This document shows positions 1-14,600 of a DNA stretch of 64,000 nt, piece by piece (positions within the stretch are counted from its first letter, which is position 1; each line of letters begins with the position of its first letter). The DNA lies in NCBI RefSeq assembly GCF_000004195.4, contig NC_030683.2, positions 66,762,764 to 66,826,763 of the forward strand, written 5' to 3'. Origin of the DNA: Xenopus tropicalis (taxonomy: Eukaryota; Chordata; Amphibia; Anura; Pipidae). Position numbers and translations under genes: made by a program. Under the pieces are notes generated by a model. That model was not told the DNA's origin and did no database searches. It saw only the letters and a program-made list of their open reading frames with translations.

Positions 1-653
1 GTCGATAACACTTATCACATGCTTTTTTGCTTTAAAAAGTGCGCGAATAATTAAGTACAGATTCATCAAAGTCATTTTGCATGTGTTAAGGCGCATATCG
101 CATGCGCAAAAACACGCAAAGCGTTATTTCTATCGCATTGCATTAATTAGCGAATAGAAATAGTACTAACGCATGATTCACAAACTCATATAAAGCGTTA
201 AACACGCAAAATATTGCTTTAATCTGTGCAAATATTAACACCTACTTGGGGTAGGCGGTATTAAACAACACTGCGGTTCGGGAGCGTTTGACAAGACAAC
301 ATGGAGTTTGCAGTCGGATTTTTTTAAGTATGTGATCGCCCTAGAGTGATGTATCCTCCAGTTTTCAGGGAAATGGTAATTTTCAGAAAGGTTTTTGAAA
401 GTAATGGTTCCTGCATTAATATCGCACGCAGCGAAATATATCGCGCATGGCAGAAAATAATCCACACGGTGGAAAATACTGTATGGAATCGGTCATCGTC
501 AGATAAATAATGCAAAGAACATCACACATCACTTCTTAATTATGAAAAGTGTCCTTTTAGTAAATCGAGCGTTAAGTTGCAAAAAATAAGAAGTGATAAA
601 CGCATGCTATAAATAGCACTCGTTTTATCGACCTTTAGTGAATCGACCCCTAT
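1..653. mobile_element. Long palindromic MITE, copy A (cut by window start)
   Basis: The right end reads ttagtgaatcgacccctatg, a member of the frog 'gtgaatcagcccct' end class, and both flanks are rich in gcatgc/gcgttat palindromes. The central part matches, in opposite orientation, the copy at 59980-60634, including the 'ggggtaggcggta' core. The left terminus lies outside the window. No transposase is visible. Confidence 0.75.
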
Positions 654-1780
654 GTCTAGTATTAAGAAAGTAATGCAACAATGATCCATGATAGGAGCAG
701 GTCTGATCCAAAATCAGAATGGGAAGGTTCCTATACTAAAGAGCCTACACTAGGTCCTGCCTTTTATAGATGTTGCAGAAGCCATATAGCTAAAAGTTAT
801 CCAAAACGTATTCAAAAGCTTAATTACAATCAATATGAATAAATAAATAAGAAGTTTCTCTTTAATGTTCCAAAAAAGGAACTGCTTTAATATCAACTTA
901 ATTTAATTAAAACATCCGCCATCTGAAAAGTATCCATCTGCCAACCCCAAAGCTGGATATATCAGGTACACATGGGGACACATTAGGCATTAACAAGTGG
1001 TACAAGATAGAGCAGGGAAGAGGGTCAATTGAGGAGGACTAGGGACAGTTGAGGCAGGGCTTTACTGTCCTTTATGGATTTGAGAGACAAAACACACCCT
1101 GGTAGCTGCTGACTCACAGTGACAGTATATTTTCCTTAATTCCAGTGCCATTGCAGCAATCTAAAGGGGGCAATGTACCTGACACAACTGGGGGCAATGC
1201 ATTAAAACGTATGTGTAATGGGTTCAGAGAAGATGCATGCGCACTCAACAACAGAACACAGAGTAAAACAGGATTCATAGAGGAACACACCAGTTTTTTG
1301 TTGGGCACACAGGTTAAACAAACAGAGACAGACTATGTGGGAGGGAGGAAATGATACATATAATACTCATTTGGAGGAAATACAATTCCGCAGTCATATT
1401 AGCCTAATCCACCAAGGGATAAAGGAGTATGCGCAAAGGATTGAAGTCCACAAATTGATTAAGTACGGTCACACAAAGGGAATTCCACACAGAGATAGAA
1501 GCATCAGCAAGTTTGCCACCTCTGATATACACATAGAGGCTAGGTACAGAGCCATTTGTTCAGTTCATGTGCACATGGTAAGAAATCTTATGGACAAAGG
1601 ACCCAGAACTGCAATTAAAATGGGAGGGAAAGCTGGGCAGTACTAGGAGTTCTGTGCTATAACGGAACACATTTGCACTTTAACTTGAATCATACGTTTT
1701 TGTGATGAAAATCTTTATTTATCATATGCTCAGTTATTTAGGTCTAAACACAGTATTGATTTGTTTGCTATAGTGGCAAA
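654..1780. other. Intergenic/intronic DNA, nothing recognised
   Basis: No exon of the cysteine-rich gene and no known repeat could be identified. A 103-codon plus-strand ORF at 1335-1646 has no recognisable domain and no coding hallmarks. Confidence 0.4.
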
Positions 1781-1938
1781 TAGTGATGGGCAAAATAATT
1801 TGGCACGTCTCATGAAAATCATCATCAACATTAAAAAATTGTCACCAAAAATTGACAAATTTTTTTGATGCACCACAATTTCGCCGTTTCCCAAAATTTT
1901 TTCGGCAAAGCGAAAAGGGACAGATTCGCTCATAACTA
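1781..1938. mobile_element. hAT-type MITE (TAGTGATGAG family) copy 1
   Basis: Ends TAGTGATGGG and the complement of TAGTTATGAGCGAATCTG. It is flanked by an exact 8-bp duplication gtggcaaa (1773-1780 and 1939-1946). 8-bp target duplications are characteristic of hAT elements. 158 bp, noncoding. Confidence 0.85.
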
Positions 1939-1987
1939 GTGGCAAACTGCCTTACATTTCTGAGTACCAAACAGGTGACCCTGACAC

Positions 1988-2346
1988 TAAGGGGCACATT
2001 CATGAAAACACTAGTTCGAATCCCGAATGGGATAAATTCGTATTGGATACGAAAATTTCTGAAGATCACAAATATCACGAATATGCTTATGAAAAAATCA
2101 TATTAGTCATGATAATATCGTATTGGCGATCCAAAAGTCATAAAATTTTCATACCGAACGATTGTAAACAGCGGGGAAAACCTTTCTGATTTTTTGCGCA
2201 AGCATACAAAAAAGTTGCGCAAGCATACGAAAAAGTTGTGCGAGCACCGAAAAAGTCACGCAAGCGGTGAAAAATTCTACGAAAATGCTCTTGGAACGTT
2301 CGAATGAACGTTCCGAGCATTTGTGTCTTAGTAAATCTGCCCCTAA
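1988..2346. mobile_element. MITE with GGGGC-ATTTACTAAG ends
   Basis: Left end aaggggcacattcatgaaaa and right end cttagtaaatctgcccctaa are imperfect inverted repeats. The interior is A+T-rich with repeated 'gaaaaagt(t/c)gcg' motifs. The same end class occurs at 47621-48217, 50366-50730 and 11084-11237. Confidence 0.65.
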
Positions 2347-2480
2347 ACATTGGAGCCACCTCTTACCTTTCCCACAGACTATAAATTCTAAGTTTCCTCT
2401 AAAGTTGAAGTAGTTTAATAGTGAACTGCCAAGGCTTCATCTTTTGTTCCTTTTTCCTTAACCTGCTTTTTTTCATTTAC

Positions 2481-2624
2481 CTTCCAAGCACAGTCCAGAG
2501 GGAGAAGTCCGTCCAGTTCCAAAACAGTAATATCCTGGTGGACATGGTTTGCACTGTGACTCATTACTGAGACCATAATCACTAGAAAAGGTACCTGATG
2601 GGCAGAGTTCTGGGCGATATGAGC
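2481..2624 (-). CDS. Exon 32, last visible exon of the cysteine-rich gene
   Basis: Phase 1 at both ends, 48 codons. Motifs: ELCPSGTFSS, NESQCKPCPPGYYC (sequon NES), SPSGLCLEG. The donor GAAG|gtaaat and open phase show the gene continues beyond base 1 of the window; no further exon is recognisable in 1-2480. Confidence 0.92.
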
Positions 2625-5600
2625 CTGTGACTGAGAGCAGAAAGCAGTAAGTGTGTATGTGTGTGGCTTCTAAGCAAATTGACATTTTTATAATAGTTGG
2701 CAAACAGAGGAATTATGTACTGTATGAATGTAATTTTACTTACTGCAAAATGTCCCTGGAGGACAGATATCACCATAGGTTGCATTTAAGGGTTTTGTAC
2801 TTTTAGCTCCTCTGGTACAGAAAAATCCAGCACTACATTTACCAGATGGGGCAGAAAGTCCTATATTGCATGAACAGAATAATTATACAAAAGATCACTG
2901 TAAATATACTAAATTGTATGCAAACAAAAGTTGATAATAACATTTTTTAATTTATTTAACATTAAAAAAACAAAAGGAAACAATCAAATATATACTGGCT
3001 ATATCTAAAATTGGCAAGGGTTTCTTATGCATCAGCATGCAATTTAGGGAAAATCTTTAGAGAGAGAGAGTTACATTTCCTACTACAAATAATAATTGCA
3101 ATCATAATTAAAAGAAAACAACTAATTATAAATAACATCTTGGGTCAAGATACTAACTACCAGAATAAACATGCTTTCTATTCCAAAAGGTTAAAACACA
3201 ACTGAAGAGGGTTCTGGGAAAACTGATACTGATATATCTATATATTGATATTTTTTACAAAATATGTTCAAAAAGTTTAACAAACAAATACTTCCTCACC
3301 TGCACTCTCACAATAAAACCCAGGAGGGCAAGTGAGAGGCTCTGAGGTTCCTGTGGGGCAGTAAAATCCGGGTTGACATTTCCCACCTGTGGCAGTAGCT
3401 GGACAGAGACAGTTAGCACTGGTATAATTATCCAGATCAAAGGGTTGAGGAGTCCAAGCAGCATAAACGCAGAACCACCCTAAGAAGACAAGACAGTGTT
3501 CTTTTTGTTTTTGGAAAGAACATTTACTAATAGACACTAGTGGCCAAATTAGAAAGTCTACTAACCCTCAGCACTAAGCAGGCATTATGTAGTTACTGCA
3601 TATATATGTATATCCTAAGAAAATGAAGGGAATTACTTTAGCTCTACTGTTAATATTATTCTTTGGGGGAAGGAGGGTAACAATATTTATTGTGTTATCT
3701 CTATGAATAAAAAGGTACAATAACTTCAATCTTTTTAAAATTTGTAAAATTCTAAAATCATTTATAATTTGTGCAATCTGATATTCTGATATCTAAATCA
3801 TTATTTTTATATACCCTTTACATACAATAAGTATCACTGGAAATTGAAGTATTTCGTATACATTAGCCATAATATGTGTTAAGCTAGTTTCATATATTCT
3901 TAAAGGCAAGATCTTCTAACTGTTTAATTTAATTGACTTACCAGGATCACATTTGCCAGACACCATGCTCAGACCTTCAGTGCCACAATAGTGTCCTGGC
4001 AGACAGGAGAGACAACTATCCAAGCTTTGTGTATTTGGATCAGGGTTATAGAAGCCACGAGGGCAGGGAAATTGAGTTGCATGTTTTGTTCCTGAAATAA
4101 ATAAACAATTGTATTTTGAAAGATATTGTAAAGGCTTCATATACAATATTGCATCATTGATTGTTGTTGGTTGAGAATGCCCTTAATGGTGCTGATAACA
4201 AGTATTACTTGTAGCCCGCTAAGCACGGGAAGCTCAAGGGGCAGTCAACTGTAACTGGAAATTTACCACTAACAACAACTGCATTTTGTTCTCACAATTT
4301 CACATATGAGAAATGTTGCTTAGCATTTCTCCCAATTTTCTTGGGTATAAATTACTTGTTGCTTGAATTTTCTTGAGTTTGAAAATCCCCAAAATGAGTA
4401 GAAAAAAAATGTTCTACAAAAGAAATGCATGAATAAAATGGGAATATTGATACATGTTTTGGTACATCTGCCCTTTAGTGACACACAAATACTCTAGGCT
4501 GGGGGCATTTTTTTCTTTTTTAAATAAAAAAAAAAAAAAGGCACCTGAGGGCCGTCCTAGGCACTAACCCTCTGGTGCCTAAATATATATATATGCTCCT
4601 GATTATGGTATGATTGTAAGGCCCGAAGGCCAAATGTTTGGATCAGCTTGAACAGGGAATGATCCATGAGCATATCAGGTAACCTCACCAAACTTGGGAT
4701 CTTTCAATGTAAGGCCAGCTTAACCCTTGCTCTTTTGGAATTACAGAATGTTATAATTATTTGTTTTGTTTGGTCACAATTGCTTGATGATCATTTATCA
4801 TGTATGATTATTAATCAAGGATGGAAAAATTAAACTGTGAGAAAAGAGAGTTTATTGAATGTTTGCAGCAGTTACATATACTGCCAAAATTAAGTGTGCT
4901 GTGGTGCATGGAAACCATAAGTAGCCACTAAAACAAGGTCTCCATACCACAATGAGCCTATGGTCTATGACAAATAAAGAGCAGCACCATCCACATTGTG
5001 ACTATGTACATAGCCCAGTAAGTTTCCAGTGCAGTTAATAACACGGCCTATTCCTAATTCCTATTGTTCCAACTTTATTGTTTTTTATAGCCTATAGTTT
5101 TTTTCTGATATACAAAATAGGGTGATGTCTTTTATAGATTATAGTTTTTTCTGATGTAGAAAATAAGGTGATGACACCTGCATCCCAGATTATCTATCAA
5201 ACAATTACAATGACAAAATACAGTGTAAGGAATTATCTCAAACCACTTCTGGTTAGAGCCAATGAAAGCATAGGTAAGAATCATCCATTTTTGGGTGATG
5301 CTTTTACCTTCAAGGCATATTAAATGATTCTTTACAAGTTTAATCTGAAGCCATGATTAGCACTGAGCAATTTTTTTCGCCAGACATGGATTTACAACGA
5401 ACTTCCACATTTCACCATCGGTGAATTGTTTTGCAAAACTTCAGCGAAAATCCATCACGAAAAAATTTGTTGCACGTAAAAGAAATTGCAGTCGCGGCAA
5501 AAAAATTGCGCAACAAATGTAAATTTTTGCCTGATTCGCTTATCACTAGCCATGATAAATACACAGTTTGGTTTCTCTAAAAACAGAACAAAGTAAATTA

Positions 5601-8600
5601 ATATCTGAGGTCCTGTACTTGTGTTTGAAACTTTCAAAAAGCCTTATATTTAATAGTAAAATATGCTATAAATGGTTATTGCTGTAATAGTTATTACAGC
5701 ATTTAATTTACTTTTCATGGATATGAAGCAAATATAAATATATTTGCCAATAAAAATTGTTCATAACGACATTAGAATGCAAGAAAAGTAACTATTAATT
5801 GTAGAACTAGGCCAACAGCTGTTTTTAGCTGTTATTTTAATACAGCATGACATAAACAATGTTCTTGCTTTTTTTAATACCATAAACATATAGTTTCTTT
5901 TGGTTCTGGCATCATTGTATTTTAATATGCTTACTAAACATTATCAAATCTTTTCAGTATTTTTATTATATTTTCCATAGCATTTAATGGCTATTTCTAT
6001 TTTTGTGCAAAATACATGTACAGATAAATTCAGAATATTCCTTTTTCAAGTGTATTTGTATGGGTTAGAATGTTGTAGTTTAAGGGGCTGATTTACCAAA
6101 AATGTAATTGACAAATCTTAAATATTACCAGTTATTTTTATGAAAATATATCTAGTACCTTCAGGGCAGTAAAATCCTGAAGGACACTGGAAGACACTGT
6201 AGTCACTTGTATTCCCAGGACAATAGTATCCAGGAGGACATAGAAAGCAATCATCCTGTCGTTGAAGATTGTTATATGTTCCTGCAGGGCAGGATAATGG
6301 TTGGGTACTACCCTGGGGGCAGTAATGCCCAACTGGACACTCTCCTCCATCTCCAGTAAAATCTGTGGAAGATAAAATATAGAGGAGAGAAAGTTAGAAT
6401 AAATATGGAATACAGGGTGAAAAATAAATCCTAAAGTGTTAAATATAAATGTTTAAACATAGATTAACTTGACACAACTCTTAATTCAATAATATAAATA
6501 ATTTCCAGGAGTGATTATGTATCTTGAATTAAATCACCATAGTTGTGATTTGTGCACTTTTTGAAAGAGTAAGAGAACAGCATCTAAAGTGTGCTCTAAC
6601 ATAAATAAGTTGAGTAGGGTGACATCCTTATACTATCAGTCATTAGTGTAGCAAAAAAAAACAAACTTGCAGCTGTACCATAGGATATACTGTAATAGCA
6701 TAGTGGCTATTGCGTATTTTTACAAACTCTTTACAACTTGAAAAATATGAAACAAATATATAATTTTTTAAATGTTATTGCCTTACTTTCTCCAGTGGGT
6801 GCAGGGGAGGAAACTCCAATAGTGCAGTAGAAACCTTTAAAGCAAAGACCCGCAGAAGAAGAAAGAGCCATAGAATCACAATAATAACCTGGGGGGCAGG
6901 GCTTGCACTCTGACTTTAAACTGAGAGATAACCTGCAAAAAGGAAGGAAACAAAGTATAAGACAAACGTTTTCTTAGCCAGAAAAGAGCTACAATGCACT
7001 TTGGAATACTAGGTTTTACCTGTCTGAGAATGTACCAACTGGACATGGAAATGGGACACCAGTGCCTGATGGGCAAAAGTAACCAACAGGGCAAGGACCA
7101 CCAAAATTCTCATTCCCATCACCAATAGGGTTAGGTATGATGGACCCTAAAATAATTAAAAAAAAAATACTTGTTGAATTGAATATCTATAAACTGAATA
7201 TCTTATAAAATTGTTAATCAGCACATAACACTATTACCTGATTTACAGAAATAGCCAGCTTGACATGGACCACTTGGTGCTGAACTGCCCCATTCTTTAC
7301 AAAACATACCTGATATATGAAGAAATAAAAAATGTTTAGTCCCTGATATTTTATTTGTCTTAGTAAATTCAAACAATTATTAATTGTATCTTGTAGGAGA
7401 TTACAGCAACATGTGAAAGTTCACAGCTGAATTTTTTTTGTCTAGAAAATCTGGCATTGCCTTATTTCGCTTACCAATACAGGTAGACTATTTGGTTTAG
7501 TACTTTGACATGTATTGCTGTCTTTTTAAGCCTAGAAAAACTGAGAGGGCTTAGTTCAGTTTTTAACTATATTTCTGATTTTCTCACTCACTTTCATCTG
7601 GTATGGTACCTATGGACTGGAGGAAAGCTGTATTAATTCCTATATTTTAAAAGGGATTAGGATCTCAGCCTGGCATTTATAGGCTAATAAGTTTGACATC
7701 CTAGTGGGCAAGTTGTCTGTAGGCTTGTTAAGGGATCAAATTCAACATTATGTTGGTCTTAGTAAAGTCATTTGCTCATGGATAGGAAACTGGCTACAGG
7801 ATCAGGTACAAAGGGTGGTTATTAATGGTACATTCTCTACTTTGAGTAAGATTCTTAGTGGTGTCCTTCATATTGATGAGTGAGTCTGTGCCGTTTCGCC
7901 TTGGCACGATGCAGGTAAAAAAAAATAATCACGTGTGCATTTTTTTTATGCGCAAGAATTTTTTTTTTGCCGGGCATCATTTTTTTGACGTGCATGACCA
8001 TTTTTTTTGTACTCAAATTTTTCCGCGGAGAATATTTGCGCCCATTTTGCAAAAAACAATCTGCCAATGGCGAAACCTGTATATTTGATGCGAATCCATG
8101 CTTGTCAAAAAATTCACTAGTACTCATCACTAGTATCTCAGGGTTCTGTATTGGGTCCACTTTAATTTGACTTAGTTCATTAATGACTTAGGAGAGGGTA
8201 TTGTACGTATTGTATCAGTGTTTACAGATGAAAACACTACGCAGCCCAATAAATTCCATACAAGATGTGATGTCCTTGCAGCATATTGACTAATTGGCAA
8301 TCTGGGTGGCTAAGTGGCAGATGAGATTCAGTGTTGATAAATGTAAGGTCATGCACCTGGGATGTAAAAATATGCAAGCCCCTTATACCCTTAATTGGTA
8401 AGGGCTTTTAACAGCAAGAGCTGTGAGGTTGTGGAATTCTGTCCGTGAATCACTCATGCTAGCAGATACATTAGATAGCTTCAAGAAGGGGTTGAATGGG
8501 AAGTGACAGAATACAGGGTTAAGGAAGATAACTCATAGTAAAAGTTTATCCAGGAACTTGGAGTCAGGAAGGATTTTTCCCCTCTGCAGCAAATTACAGA

Positions 8601-11600
8601 GCCTTCAGATGGGGTTTTTGCCTTCCTCTGGATCAACCAGCAGTTAGGCAGGTTAAGTATAGACATAAAAGGTTGAACTTGATGGACGTGTGTCCTTTTT
8701 CAACTAACTTACTATGTTACTATGATTGTTTTGGGTATGACGACAAACTTTCTGTAGCCCAACATTAACTTGAAGGGAATACAAATTATATTGGACTGCA
8801 TATTTTTCATTGTAAACACAATATCTTATTTAACTCCAGTGAATTTCTACTCACATATAATTTTGTGGTTCTTTGTAGCTACTAGGTTATTGAAGGAGCT
8901 AAAAGCAACAGTAACACCAAAAAATGAGTTTATTACATTTATTCACATACTTTACATACTATTACCCTGCACTCGTAAAAGGTGTGTGTTTGCTTCATAA
9001 AGACTACTAAGGAAATATTAATAACTGCCGTGTAGCCACGGGGGCAGCCATTCAAGATGTAAAAAAAGAAAAAAGGCACAGGTTACATAGCAGATAACAT
9101 AAAAGCTGTGTATATTTCTATTGTATTCTATAGAACTTATAGAATAATACTAACGTTATAGCCTGTGTGAGTTTAGCCTCAGTACATTGCATTAGTGGGC
9201 AGTTCTTGAAACCATTACCTCTGCTAAAGAGGACTTTATGCATTGTTTGCTAATACAGAGAATGAGCCTGGTCCAAATCATTGTCCTCTCTTCGAGTCAA
9301 AATGCATTCATAATTTTTGCTAATTTTATACATAATCTGAATCTCAGGGATTTGTGATTAAACATGAGAAATCTGACCTGCAGGGTCAACAAATAATTAC
9401 ATGAATTAAGAAAATGTCATAGCTGTTAATTTATACGGTTTTTGTGTATACAAATGTATGCAAATATTATTAGTCAACAGTCTATTTCAATATATAGCTA
9501 TGATATTTAATAACTTGATGTAACCTGGTGGACATGTTTGGCAACCATCAGTTTGACTGAGTCCTGTGATTGGATTGAATGTTCCTGGAGGGCAAGGAAA
9601 CAAGTGGCTTTCAAGACCATCCGGACAGAAATGGCCAGGAGGGCAGACGTAAATATCACCATTAGGGCATGTGTATCCAGTCGGGCAGATGCTACAGATG
9701 GCCATACCTGAGAGAAACAGAAGAATATATTAAGTAGTAAGAAAGTCAGGTGTGTTTTACCATACTCAATAAAAGCATTGTTCATTATTAGTTGCCTTTC
9801 TCATTCAGTCTTCTGGACTAGAAGTAATATAGTGTGACTAGTGTGTTGATGGAGATCCTACCTCATATGTTTTTATTTGTCTCTCAGAAATAAGGATTGG
9901 TAGCTCTAGATAATTGCTTAAAGGGTAACTCCACTGAAATACAACTAAAGTTGTTTAAAAAGTAAACATAATTTTAAGCAACATAAGCAATATACATCAG
10001 TTAAAACATTTTCAGTCTGTTCATGATTTTTAACTGTTTGGAACAGTTACCTAATCCTGGTCCCCTGCTCTCCTGCTGGCTGACTAATTTGAGACTCAAA
10101 AAAAAATGTAACGGTACTCGACTGTCCTAAGCTTGCCTTCAGTCTGCATCCTCAAAATCCCACAATGCCCTGCACATGTGATGTCAATAAGTAAAGTAAC
10201 ATCACAGTGCAATACATTGTGGGTTATGTACATGCTACATGCTGTCTCTAAGCTGTGGAGAAGTTGTTACAGTTTGTAACATCAATGTTTTAGGCCCTCC
10301 TCCACTGACAGGATTACAAATGAAACAGAAAGAGAGAAACTGTTTTGCAGCTGGATTTCAGCATATAAAAATTGTATTGATTCATATTTTTTGAAGGAAC
10401 AGATTACAGTGATGGGTATAATGGGGGTTTCTGTGTTATGAAGGAACAGGGGTGGAAAAGGAGGGTGTGATATCACTCCAACTTGCAGCACAGCAGTAAA
10501 GAGTGGCTGAAGTTTATGAAGAACATGGCTAGCACCATGTGAAACATTATCATGCTAAACCAAGCTTATCAGTCTTACAGCTAAGCATATAGCTAAGCAC
10601 AAGGTATTTTGCAAATCTCTGTTCTCTGTGTAAACTACAGTACCTGTTCTGTTACTATACGTGCCATCAGCACACAGGCTTGGCTCTATGGATCCTTCTG
10701 GACAAAAGTATTTTTCAGGACAGATGTGTCCAGTAATCCCATCTTCTGGCCTAGGACTTGTGGCACCCAAAATGCAATAAAATCCTGAAACAAAAAAAAA
10801 GTGTTATTACCTTTCCTTCTGTCTGGGAGAACACATAAAATAGTAAATAATAGGTTACATACCTGAGTGACACAAGTCACTGGGCTCTGTCAAGGCTGGA
10901 GAATCACAAAATTTGCCAGGGGGACACAGCAGACACCAGTTTTTGTCCTCAGCCGCAGTATACTTATTCCATGTTCCAGGGGGACATGGTTGTTTTATTC
11001 CATTAGAACAAAAATATCCAGGGGGGCAAATATCTCCAAATGGTAAACTCACCTAAACAAAATGCTGAGCCATTTAACCATTGTAGGGGCTGATTACTCA
11101 ATTTTAAAAAATTGAGTAATTTGTCAATTTGTTAAAAACTTCATGACAGGCAAGAAAGTTTAGATGAATTTACAACAAATCAAACTACTGGGATTACTTA
11201 AGGATTCCCTAGTTCAATGTTTGATAAATTAGCCCCATCTAAAGTAGCAGAACTATGTTTAGTCTGAAGCAGATATACTTACAGGAGCTGACATGTTTGA
11301 ACCTCTGGTGCAATAATAACCTTGATGGCAATGTCCTTCTGGCTGTAAAAGCCCCTCTCTACTGCAATACATTCCCAGGGGGCAAAGCTCACAAGACAAG
11401 ACATTTTGGTTTCCAGACACATTAGAAAAAGTACCCTATAACAAATCAAGCAGAAGACACATTATGAATTATATACTGTAGAGTAAAAGTTTTTTTTTTA
11501 ATTTTTGACTGCTTTAAAGAGGTACATTATAGCATCTAGTAATGTGACAGGATTCACTGATTTGATGTGTTGTTTGTTTTTGTCCTTCCAACTGCCAGGA

Positions 11601-14600
11601 AAGGAAATTAGTGGCTACCACATTTATTAATTAAGCAGAATTTGTTTGACTACTTTGAACAGTTCAAGCCAGTTTGCTCTGTGGAGTGATAGCACATGTC
11701 TGTGACTGTGCTATCTGTGCATGCAGAGTGCTAGGTGCAAGGTGTAAAATCAACAGATTTGTTAGCTGGTGTTTTTCTTTAATTACCTGTGAATAGTTAC
11801 ATTTTCACCAGGATTTCCATTCTTTGTTTTAAATCCTTAATAAGAAAAAGGCTGCAATGCCATTGTTGCATGTGCATCTTAAAAGTATAGTAAAGGCTGA
11901 CACTAAAGCAGCAACCAGTGCAATAGCACAAAAATGGATGCAACATGTTGTGCATATTAACTCCATTCCCTAAAACTACTTGCCGTTAAAGAGGCTCCTA
12001 GCACGTCTCTCTAGATTCACTAGGCTCTAGTATGTCCTTCACACCTCCTCTTCAGAATTATGCACAAGTGTGTCTATTGACATAGAGCAGGGATCCCCAA
12101 CCTTTCTTACTTATGAGCCATAGTCGAATGTAAAAAGACTTGTAGAGCAACACAAGCATCATAACAGTTCATAGAGGTGCCAAATAAGGGCTAAATGATA
12201 AGATTGGCTATTAGGTAGCCTCTATGCACACTATCAGCTTATAGGGGGCTTTATTTGGTAGTAAATCTTGTTTGTATTCAACCTAAACTTGCCACCAAGT
12301 CAGGAATTCAAAAATAATTACCTGGTTTGGGGACACTGAGAGCCAATATCCAAGGGGTTGGTGAGCAACAGTCTGCTCACAAGCCACTGGTTGGGGATCA
12401 CTGACATAAAGGAACCCTGGTTCTACCTTTTCCAAAGTTCCTTGTATGGGCTATGTCAGTAGATGCAGCATACATGTGCCCAATGAATCGCATGCAAATG
12501 TCATATAAATGTTTAGCCCTGAAAATAATGCAACCTCCACTCTGATAAACTTTGGATGCAACTGCGTTTTATTTTGAATCACTGGACACAACTGTGACAG
12601 ACGCAAGACAGAACCCAGCTGCAATAATGCTGCTTTGTGACTTGTGCTTGCATTTTTAAATGAGCGCTTATGTCACTGTAAATTACATATGCACTGAATT
12701 AAGGATTTAAATTGCATGATTCTGGCACTGCTGAACCCCTACAGTTTGGATTCAGTGCAGTGAACCCATAAAATCACTTGACTTGGGCTTGGTGTATTTC
12801 TCTAAATCTATATTTTATGTGCAGCCATTCAGGGCTTCAGGGCAGTCCTATCCTAAAGGGGTAGTCCACCTTAAAATTACCTTTTAGTATGATATAGAGA
12901 ATGATATTACAATTACAACTGGTTTTCATTTTTTTCCTGTTTTTTTAATTATTTAGATTTTTTTCAGCAGGGGGCTTGATTAGTAAGATAAGCAATAAAA
13001 TTAAACAAAAAAAAGTATAGCCTCATAGAACATTTGTTTTTAGTCTGTTGGGGGCACTGATTCCCCCCATTTGAAACCTGGAAACAATCAGAAGACAGTG
13101 GCAAATAATTTTCTTCTATTAAAAAAGATATGAAAATACAAAAAACTCTCAGTAATATATTAAGCTTACCGCAAGACATGGATTAGGCATGATGCTTCCA
13201 GCTGGACAAAAATGGCCTTGAGGGCATGGCAAGGATTCAGACATGCTGCTCTGATTACAGAAATGGCCAGCTGGGCATTCTCTGCAACCCGATTGGCCAG
13301 GAAGCTGCAAGATAAACATACTGTATATATTACTGAGTAAAATGCTAGTATACATGTGTATTAAAGGAAAATGGAAGGTGAATACTAAGCAAGCTTTATC
13401 AGAAAGGTCTATGTAAATACATCCATAAGCACTCACTGAAACGCTGCAGAGTCCTCTATTAAAAGAATCACATGATTTCTTGTCTCCTTTTGTGTATACA
13501 TGTACTTTGGTATCTGACTTTTTCTCTCAGAAAAATCCTTCATTCCCGGGGCTAGAGTCTGCACAGCTCTCTGCTAAAATGGCAGCTGCTATCTTAAACA
13601 GATGGAGGGAGCTTCTAGAGCTGTTAACTCAGGTATGCTAAAGCTTTCTGCAGAATAAATATACTGGGCTAGCTTGCACTAATGAGGCTAATCTATTAGC
13701 AGTAAAATGCCAAAATGACTTTCCTTCTCCTTTAAAAATAAGTAAAGAGAAAGTTAAAGGTCAGTATGTAATGCAGGAAATATTGTGGTGGCTGCATGTT
13801 ATCTACTAACAGGCTGAAAGGTTCCTGGCTGGCAGGATTCTTGTCTAAAAGCTCCTTCTGTAGAAAAGAAACCTTCCATGACTTCATGATGAATAGATGT
13901 GGTGGAACCTAAAGGGCAGTAGTATCCAGGCTTGCAGGGTCCGCTGGGGGTATGTCCTTCATGTCCATCACAGTACATCCTAGAATAGGAGAACATTCAT
14001 CATTTTATGATTTCCCTTAATGCAGTCTTTCTCTGGTTTGTTAATAAGGACATTTCTAATGGTCACATATTTGTGGTAACTGGACAAAATGTTAAAATAC
14101 TCATTATGAGTTATCATCTACTATAAAAAAGCAAACAAATGTTTCAAAGTTAGATTTGAGAGTAAATTCATGTTGAGTTTTTGATAAACTGATAATAATC
14201 ATATACTATTGCAAATCTGTTTTCATTAATATTTATGTTGGGGGTTTATACACACTTTTATAGAACAAGTTAATTTTTTTTTTGGTTCACAAGACATAAT
14301 CTTTTTTGTACCTAAATACACTTACCCGGGTGGGCAGGGCAGGCACTGGTCAACTTCTGTCAAGCCAGTTTGGCTACTGTAGGTTCCAGGAGGACACAAA
14401 CTTGGCTGCCCAGAACCAGCTGGACAGAAACTTCCAGCTGGGCACAAACCATTAGATGGGGTCTAAGGCAATGCAGAAAAAGAAGACAGAACAAGATATT
14501 AAGATAGATTAAGAAAATATTCATAAAAGAAGAAAAATAATAGTGTACCTATAGAAATAAATGCTCTGTTTACCTTGGAAGAAGCAACTACAATTTTGAC

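Noticed and set aside
1335..1646. 103-codon plus ORF
   Set aside because: No recognised domain, no repeat or splice evidence; kept only as unassigned sequence.
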